Under the pieces are notes generated by a model. The model was not told the origin of the DNA, searched no databases, and saw nothing but the letters and a program-made list of their open reading frames with translations. This document shows, piece by piece, positions 59,518 through 59,587 of a DNA stretch of 59,587 bases. This DNA is from Bacillota bacterium (GTDB lineage Bacteria; Bacillota; Clostridia; Lachnospirales; Lachnospiraceae): the NCBI GenBank assembly GCA_023408815.1, contig JAEYJO010000037.1, positions 1-59,587 on the forward strand, in the 5' to 3' direction. The first letter of the stretch is position 1, and each line of letters opens with the position of its first letter. Made by a program: the position numbers and the translations under genes.

Positions 59518-59587
59518 ATCCATTGAGGGATTTTATATATTTGTGACCAGAAACCTGAATCAGTACCGTTCACGAGTCCTTTTCTTT

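Noticed and set aside
1..59587. CRISPR arrays, tRNA or rRNA genes
   Set aside because: No regularly spaced direct repeats, no tRNA cloverleaf signature and no rRNA sequence was noticed in the window; a tool-based scan was not possible.

Overview
The window looks like the chromosome of an anaerobic, gut-type Clostridia bacterium, most likely Lachnospiraceae. The protein families, the strong AGGAGG ribosome sites, the consensus sigma-A promoters, a ZTP riboswitch and the lack of respiratory genes all fit. The species cannot be named from the sequence.

Layout. (1) 1-3632 is an AT-rich accessory island. It holds the 5' end of a group II intron at the left edge, a convergent two-gene Thoeris anti-phage system (TIR protein ThsB and SIR2-STALD protein ThsA) bracketed by a perfect 25-bp inverted repeat, and a tyrosine recombinase. 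(2) 3673-6143 has a polysaccharide deacetylase, a [2Fe-2S]/ASKHA protein of the RACo type and a small DUF4250 gene. (3) 6601-24783 is one closely packed leftward array of 19 genes that reads as a sulfur-acquisition operon: MetNIQ importer, MccB/MccA transsulfuration enzymes, a DUF4418/FtsX/ABC module, two O-acetylhomoserine sulfhydrylases, a nitrogenase-like reductase (NifH-, NifD- and NifK-like) with NifB- and NifX-like cofactor proteins, and an SsuABC-type importer. It ends in a clear terminator. Upstream is a consensus promoter, a 36-codon leader peptide with five Cys codons in seven, and an intrinsic terminator with an alternative pairing partner: a textbook arrangement for cysteine-responsive attenuation. 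(4) 25577-37821 is housekeeping and miscellaneous: peptidases, a CymR-like Rrf2 regulator, an AraC regulator, ClpB, methyltransferases, and an AICAR transformylase under a ZTP riboswitch. (5) 38042-49712 is a glycoside locus: GH13 phosphorylase, CUT1 sugar transporter, GH2, LacI, GH1 and GH43, with matching palindromic operators. (6) 49855-55517 is a UbiD-UbiA-UbiX plus ABC-importer operon, probably for making a quinone from an imported aromatic acid. (7) 55750-59425 holds two aldo/keto reductases and an alcohol dehydrogenase, controlled by a divergent MerR regulator through a 19-bp-spacer promoter.

How they work together. The central operon can be read as follows: importers bring in organosulfur compounds and methionine; the nitrogenase-like enzyme reductively frees methanethiol or sulfide (as the methylthio-alkane reductase of Rhodospirillum rubrum does); the O-acetylhomoserine sulfhydrylases fix the thiol into methionine or homocysteine; MccA and MccB move sulfur to cysteine; and the cysteine level sets operon expression through the leader peptide. 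NifE and NifN are absent, so nitrogen fixation is unlikely.

Also notable: two copies of an unnamed structured 5' leader (before the nifX-like gene and before clpB) in which one hairpin shows compensatory base changes, and a family of palindromic intergenic repeats.
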